A stretch of 64,000 nucleotides of DNA, taken from the NCBI RefSeq assembly GCF_002946355.1, contig NZ_PKOZ01000006.1, positions 1 to 64,000 on the forward strand. Direction: 5' to 3'. The position numbers and the translations under genes were made by a program. Source of the DNA: Pradoshia eiseniae. GTDB taxonomy: Bacteria; Bacillota; Bacilli; Bacillales; Pradoshiaceae. Numbering within the stretch: the first letter of the stretch is position 1; the number at the start of each line of letters is the position of its first letter. The notes under the pieces were generated by a model. It had not been told where the DNA came from, did no database searches, and worked only from the letters and a program-made list of their open reading frames with translations. Below, in pieces: positions 59,988 to 64,000 of this stretch.

Positions 59988-60866
59988 CTATCTTAAATGA
60001 GGATTTGCCTCTAAATACTTCTCCGTTGCATCATCAGCTTTCTTGGAATCATCTCTAAACCAGGCAAAGAACGTCGTTGCCAGGAAAATGCCATAAACAA
60101 TCTCCTGAATGATTTTCATGATTACACCGCCTGTTTGCTGATCCTCCAAAACAGGCATGGAAATAAACATTTCAGGTCCGCTCAAATTCAGGCCTGCCAA
60201 AGTTCCAGCTGGAACACAAAGCTTCAAGGCTTCTGCCCATATTGCAGGGTCTGAATATGTGGCATACATCGGTGCCTTCGCAAAAATGATGAGTGCGCAC
60301 GCAGGTGTAATCAAGATTCCATTGGCAAAAATATAGCCAATCTTCTTCAAACCGGAGAGCTGAACACTCCCCTCCACCCTATTAACGAGATGCCACCACA
60401 TAAACAAGGATGAGACAAACAATATACCCGTAAATAGTGTATGGAGCACCATGTTTACCTTCACAACGTCAAAAATGGACGGAACATGATAGAACGAGAA
60501 AACACCATTAAAAAAGATTAACGTGAATAACGGATTGGATATCACGGAAAACCATTTCTTAAAGACAAATTTCCTGTAAATCCATTCAGGAATTCCAAGT
60601 AGCAGAAGCGGCGGAATGACCAAAAACAAAACAGCCATCTGCACCATATGGACGGAGAAAGATAGATGGCCAAGCAAATCAACCGGAGACCCTTTGGTGA
60701 TATAAAAAAGAATCATGGCACCAGTAAAGTACAGGCCCTCTTTTTTATTGAAATTCTCCCTTGCCCTAAAGTAGGTTACATAAAAATACGCAAGGATAAC
60801 AACTAACGTACTCACAAGAAGATACGGACTCCATAAAGCCTCGAACCCAAACATTTGTATATTCAT
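59988..60866 (-). CDS. ctaG: CtaG, cytochrome caa3 oxidase assembly factor
   Basis: Integral membrane protein of 293 residues with about seven membrane segments, needed for expression or assembly of caa3 oxidase. Conserved histidines that may bind copper are in LGHLSFSVHMVQM and MWWHLVNRV, with VVKVNMVLHTLFTG between. The ATG at 60866 follows AAAGGTGG by 8 nt; the GTG four codons earlier lies within that site. A terminator and an inverted-repeat element separate it from ctaF. Confidence 0.93.
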   Translation of the reverse strand: MNIQMFGFEALWSPYLLVSTLVVILAYFYVTYFRARENFNKKEGLYFTGAMILFYITKGSPVDLLGHLSFSVHMVQMAVLFLVIPPLLLLGIPEWIYRKFVFKKWFSVISNPLFTLIFFNGVFSFYHVPSIFDVVKVNMVLHTLFTGILFVSSLFMWWHLVNRVEGSVQLSGLKKIGYIFANGILITPACALIIFAKAPMYATYSDPAIWAEALKLCVPAGTLAGLNLSGPEMFISMPVLEDQQTGGVIMKIIQEIVYGIFLATTFFAWFRDDSKKADDATEKYLEANPHLR

Positions 60867-60932
60867 TTCGAATTCCACCTTTAACTATCATGATTGATTA
60901 TCCTGCGGCAGAAATGTTAGCAATTCATTTAA

Positions 60933-61028
60933 AAGGCTCTGTTAAACGGTACCCAACGTTTCATTTTCCACCTGATACCGTTGGTGTTTGAGTACCGTCA
61001 TGCATGGAACACAGTTTAACAGAGCCTT
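60933..61028. repeat. 96-bp inverted-repeat element (possible MITE)
   Basis: Perfect 15-bp terminal inverted repeats, AAGGCTCTGTTAAAC (60933-60947) and GTTTAACAGAGCCTT (61014-61028), bound a 66-bp centre. The centre repeats parts of itself (GGTACCCAACG and, inverted, CGTTGG..GTACC). It lies in the ctaG-ctaF gap. It has no coding capacity. It could be a miniature transposable element or a structured RNA; target-site duplications are not clear. Confidence 0.5.
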
Positions 61029-61035
61029 CTAAAAA

Positions 61036-61066
61036 AATCGGCCTAACACATAGCGTTAAGCCGATT
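61036..61066 (-). terminator. Intrinsic terminator downstream of ctaF
   Basis: AATCGGCCTAAC pairs with GTTAAGCCGATT (one G-U pair) around a 7-nt loop and is followed on the minus strand by seven T residues. Confidence 0.9.
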
Positions 61067-61075
61067 CCTCATTCT

Positions 61076-61408
61076 TTAAATCCACACAATAAGAACAAAA
61101 GCGACAACAGCAGAAAGACCAATTAATAAACCTGTATACAAGAAAGTAGCAATCGTCCCATGTCCCTTTTGGCTCATATGCATAAAGTAATACAATTGAA
61201 AGACTACTTGTATGATTGCCAGCAGGAGAATGAATGGCTTCACAAACCATTTGGAATAGCCATCATATCCGACTGCGAAGAAGGCAATCACTGTCAGGAA
61301 GATCATTAGGATAAATGTGATAACCTGTCTCTTCATATCTTCAGCATGTTTTTTGCGTCTATATTTCAGGGCTTCTTTACTAAGATGAGTATGCGCATGA
61401 TTTTCCAT
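61076..61408 (-). CDS. ctaF: Cytochrome c oxidase subunit IV (caa3, subunit IVB)
   Basis: Small membrane subunit of 110 residues with three membrane segments. Features include an N-terminal basic, His-rich segment (HAHTHLSKEALKYRRKKHAE) and the core QVVFQLYYFMHMSQKGHG typical of COX4_pro/IVB proteins. AGTGGGGTGA precedes the ATG at 61408. It is the last gene of the ctaCDEF run. Confidence 0.94.
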   Translation of the reverse strand: MENHAHTHLSKEALKYRRKKHAEDMKRQVITFILMIFLTVIAFFAVGYDGYSKWFVKPFILLLAIIQVVFQLYYFMHMSQKGHGTIATFLYTGLLIGLSAVVAFVLIVWI

Positions 61409-61414
61409 CTACTA

Positions 61415-62047
61415 TCACCCCACTATTCCCATTAAGTATACTACCGTGAAAATGAAGACCCATACAACATCGATGAAGTGCCAGTATAGGCTCGCGATAT
61501 AGAACTTTGGTGCATTCGTTAATGTAAGGCCGTGTTTAGAGTTTCTGAGCATCAATGTCGTAATCCACAAAAGCCCGAACGTTACGTGGGCCCCGTGGAA
61601 GCCGACCAGCGTATAGAAGGCTGAACCGAAAGCAGACCCAGTGAAAGTAAAATGGTACTCATGTACATAATGATTAAATTCATAGATCTCGAGAATAAGG
61701 AAGGCGAGACCTAAAACAACTGTTATCAAAAGCCAAAATTGCATTTGTTTAAAATCAAAATTCTTCATATGGTACATCGCATAAACGCTGGTCAAAGAGC
61801 TGGTCAACAGGAGCATCGTAGCTAAAAACGCAAGCGGCAATCCAAATATATCAGCCGCAAGCGGCAAATCCTTATTAGCCGGTACACTGTCCTTCAATGC
61901 TAAGTATGTAGCAAACAAGGATGCGAATAAAACTGTTTCAGCAGCAATGAAGAGCCAGAAACCAAGAAATTTATGCTTGCCTTCTTCCGTGAATCGCTCC
62001 GGGTGGGATGGCCATGTTTCAGGAGTGAATTTTTGCTGCACTGCCAT
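61415..62047 (-). CDS. ctaE: Cytochrome c oxidase subunit III
   Basis: Membrane subunit of the haem-copper oxidase, 210 residues with five membrane segments. Typical motifs are HKFLGFWLFIAAETVLFASLF, EFNHYVHEYHF, LVGFHGAHVTFGL and YIASLYWHFIDVVWVFIF. Its ATG shares the A of the ctaD stop TAA, so the two are probably coupled. Confidence 0.96.
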   Translation of the reverse strand: MAVQQKFTPETWPSHPERFTEEGKHKFLGFWLFIAAETVLFASLFATYLALKDSVPANKDLPLAADIFGLPLAFLATMLLLTSSLTSVYAMYHMKNFDFKQMQFWLLITVVLGLAFLILEIYEFNHYVHEYHFTFTGSAFGSAFYTLVGFHGAHVTFGLLWITTLMLRNSKHGLTLTNAPKFYIASLYWHFIDVVWVFIFTVVYLMGIVG

Positions 62048-63927
62048 TATAGATCAACCCCCTTATCATCTTTGTGCTCGGAAGCGATTAAATCCTCTTT
62101 ATGGATATGATAGCCAGGGTCGTCTTTCATGGCACGAACCAGCATAGCTCCAAAGGTAATCAACAAGCCAAGAATCATAACCGGTACCGTCCATTCTTTA
62201 TCTGTTGCATTATACAATGCACCAAATGCGGCAATGAACAAGCCGAGGGATATGAATATCGGTAAAATGGACCCGCTAGGCATATGGATATCACCAAGCG
62301 GTTCAGCTGGCGTCAGTGATTTACGGCCCTCCATCTTCTCTATCCACCATGTATCATAACCTCTCACAAGCGGAAGCCTATCAAAGTTATGCTCAGGCGG
62401 CGGAGATGGGATTGCCCACTCTAATGTCCGTCCATCATTCCATGGGTCATTGCCGACTTTAACATTTCTGATGGAAGTCATCACGACATTAATCAATAAG
62501 ATAATAACCGCCACGGCCATCAAGAAAGCCCCTATTGTTGAGATCAGGTTGGCATTGTTCCAGCCCTGCCCATCGAGATAGGTGAACACACGTCTTGGCA
62601 TGCCAAGCAGTCCAAGAAAATGCTGGATGAAGAATGTCAGATGGAATCCAATCAAGAATAACCAGAAAGTGACCTTCCCCCAAAATTCATTCAACATTGT
62701 TCCAAACATTTTCGGCCAGTAGAAATGCGTACCTGCCAATAAGGCTAATACAACTCCACCTACGATAACATAGTGGAAGTGAGCGACAACGAAATAGCTG
62801 TCATGATACTGGTAATCTGCCGGTGCTGCTGCATTCATGATACCCGTCACACCGCCCATTACAAACGAAGGAATGAAGGCAACTGAATAAAGCATCGGGG
62901 TTGTAAACGTTATTCGACCACCCCACATCGTAAACAGCCAGTTGAAAATTTTAATCCCTGTCGGCACCGCGATGGCCATTGTAGCAACTGCGAAAATGGC
63001 ATTGGCAACCGGTCCCATTCCAACCGTAAACATATGGTGAGCCCATACCATGAAGCCAAGGAATCCAATCAAAATGGTGGCGAACACCATCGATGAATAA
63101 CCGAAAAGCCTTTTCCGGGAAAACGTCGGAATAATTTCTGAGAATATACCGAAAGCTGGCAATACTAGAATATAAACTTCCGGGTGTCCAAATATCCAGA
63201 ATAAATGCTCCCAGATAATTGTGTTACCGCCCATAGCCGTTACGAAGAAGTTTGAGCCAAACATGCGGTCAAACATCATCAGTGTTAAGCCGACTGTAAG
63301 CGGAGGAAATGCAAATAGGATAAGCGCAGATGCCACAAAAGTTGTCCAAGTGAACAATGGCATACGCATAAAGGTCATTCCTGGTGCACGCATATTTATG
63401 ATGGTCACTAAGAAGTTAATACCCCCGATTAACGTCCCAATACCTGATATCTGGAGACCAAGCACATAAAAGTCAATTCCATGACCGCTTGATTCTAGTG
63501 ACAGAGACGCATAAGACGTCCAGCCCGCATCAGGTGCTCCTCCCATAAACCAGCTCAGGTTCAAAAAGATTCCGCCAAAGAAGAACAGCCAAAATCCCAA
63601 TGAGTTCAAAAACGGGAATGCAACGTCACGCGCACCGATTTGCAGCGGCATGATTGCATTCATAAATCCTAATAACAGCGGCATCGCAGCAAGGAAAATC
63701 ATCGTTGTTCCATGCATCGTAATAATTTCGTTGAACGTTCCGCCACTAATAAAATCATTCTCAGGCTTCGCAAGCTGAATCCTGATAAACATGGCTTCGA
63801 GACCGCCGACGAGGAAGAAAAAACCTCCAGCAATCAAATATAACTTGGCGATTTTTTTGTGGTCAACCGTTGTCAGGTAGTCCCAAATCGTCCCAAGAAA
63901 CCCCTTTTTCTGAGTAAGAGTACTCAC
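62047..63927 (-). CDS. ctaD: Cytochrome c oxidase subunit I (caa3 type)
   Basis: Catalytic subunit holding haem a and the haem a3-CuB centre; it reduces oxygen and pumps protons. It has 626 residues and about 14 membrane segments. The CuB and haem ligands are visible in ITMHGTTMIFL, FWIFGHPEVYILVLP, MVWAHHMFTVG and FVVAHFHYVIVGG. The YGYS-type region around GYSSMVFATILI fits A-type oxidases. The start is GTG at 63927, with GGGGAGG 7 nt upstream; the open frame to 63948 has no site. Confidence 0.96.
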   Translation of the reverse strand: MSTLTQKKGFLGTIWDYLTTVDHKKIAKLYLIAGGFFFLVGGLEAMFIRIQLAKPENDFISGGTFNEIITMHGTTMIFLAAMPLLLGFMNAIMPLQIGARDVAFPFLNSLGFWLFFFGGIFLNLSWFMGGAPDAGWTSYASLSLESSGHGIDFYVLGLQISGIGTLIGGINFLVTIINMRAPGMTFMRMPLFTWTTFVASALILFAFPPLTVGLTLMMFDRMFGSNFFVTAMGGNTIIWEHLFWIFGHPEVYILVLPAFGIFSEIIPTFSRKRLFGYSSMVFATILIGFLGFMVWAHHMFTVGMGPVANAIFAVATMAIAVPTGIKIFNWLFTMWGGRITFTTPMLYSVAFIPSFVMGGVTGIMNAAAPADYQYHDSYFVVAHFHYVIVGGVVLALLAGTHFYWPKMFGTMLNEFWGKVTFWLFLIGFHLTFFIQHFLGLLGMPRRVFTYLDGQGWNNANLISTIGAFLMAVAVIILLINVVMTSIRNVKVGNDPWNDGRTLEWAIPSPPPEHNFDRLPLVRGYDTWWIEKMEGRKSLTPAEPLGDIHMPSGSILPIFISLGLFIAAFGALYNATDKEWTVPVMILGLLITFGAMLVRAMKDDPGYHIHKEDLIASEHKDDKGVDL

Positions 63928-63960
63928 TGATAAACCTCCCCTTTGCAACCTTAGAATCTC

Positions 63961-64000
63961 TTAATCTTCAACGGATAAGGTTCCTAAGTATTTTGTTAGC
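63961..64000 (-). CDS. ctaC: C-terminal end of cytochrome c oxidase subunit II (partial)
   Basis: The last 12 codons before a TAA at 63961 read LTKYLGTLSVED, resembling the end of the cytochrome c domain of CtaC, and the reading frame is open to the window edge. The position 33 nt upstream of ctaD is exactly where ctaC lies in Bacillaceae. The rest is outside the window. Confidence 0.6.
   Translation of the reverse strand, partial: LTKYLGTLSVED

Overview
This is a chromosomal core-gene segment from an endospore-forming Bacillaceae bacterium. It is not a mobile or phage region. The evidence for the lineage is the presence of spoIIGA, sigE, sigG, spoVD, spoVE, ylbJ and rsfA; the Bacillus-type aerobic pyr operon with PyrR attenuation sites; Bacillus-like Shine-Dalgarno sequences with many GTG/TTG starts; and the MurE motif DNPR, typical of meso-diaminopimelate peptidoglycan. 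Gene order follows the Bacillus subtilis pyr-ileS-divIVA-ylm-sig-fts-mur-mra-ylb-cta stretch, but several genes differ, so it is probably a Bacillaceae genus outside the B. subtilis group. Species cannot be named from sequence reading alone. Almost everything is on the minus strand, so transcription mostly runs from high to low coordinates.

Layout from low to high coordinate. (1) 1-1260: an sdpR-sdpI-like autoregulated immunity pair with a 20-bp palindromic operator, flanked by a short direct-repeat tract. (2) 1305-13190: the pyrimidine operon pyrR-pyrP-pyrB-pyrC-pyrAA-pyrAB-pyrK-pyrD-pyrF-pyrE with promoter and attenuators. Most junctions overlap by 1-38 nt, which suggests translational coupling. 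(3) 13187-17850: rluD-like, lspA and ileS, the last behind an isoleucine T-box. (4) 17852-21833: divIVA and the ylmH-ylmG-sepF-ylmE-ylmD-ylmC division cluster. (5) 22098-24860: sigG, sigE and spoIIGA, with a spoIIG-like promoter. (6) 24928-41960: ftsZ, ftsA, divIB, murG, spoVE, murD, mraY, murE, spoVD, pbpB, ftsL, rsmH and mraZ, the dcw cluster. (7) 42150-58788: bshC and the ylb region (bacillithiol synthesis, rpmF, tmcAL, coaD, rsmD, ylbF and others). (8) 58834-64000: a divergent GNAT-like protein, ctaM/yozB-like, ctaG, ctaF, ctaE, ctaD and the last codons of ctaC, encoding caa3-type cytochrome c oxidase.

The genes support vegetative growth (UMP synthesis, wall precursor synthesis, septation, respiration) and the sporulation switch. 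SpoIIGA processes pro-SigE. SigG is the late forespore factor. SpoVD and SpoVE are the spore-cortex transpeptidase and SEDS pair. FtsA/FtsZ sit behind a SigH-type promoter.

I did not find a clearly new multi-gene system. The points most worth a second look are the palindrome-rich intergenic region with an orphan plus-strand terminator at 54143-54471; a 96-bp inverted-repeat element (60933-61028) that looks like a small mobile element; apparent CTG starts for ylbE and ylbC; the absence of murB, ylxW, ylxX and sbp from the division cluster, with two gaps of about 550 bp in their place; a GTGG repeat array with 10-bp period upstream of mraZ; and a crotonase-family protein lacking one catalytic glutamate.
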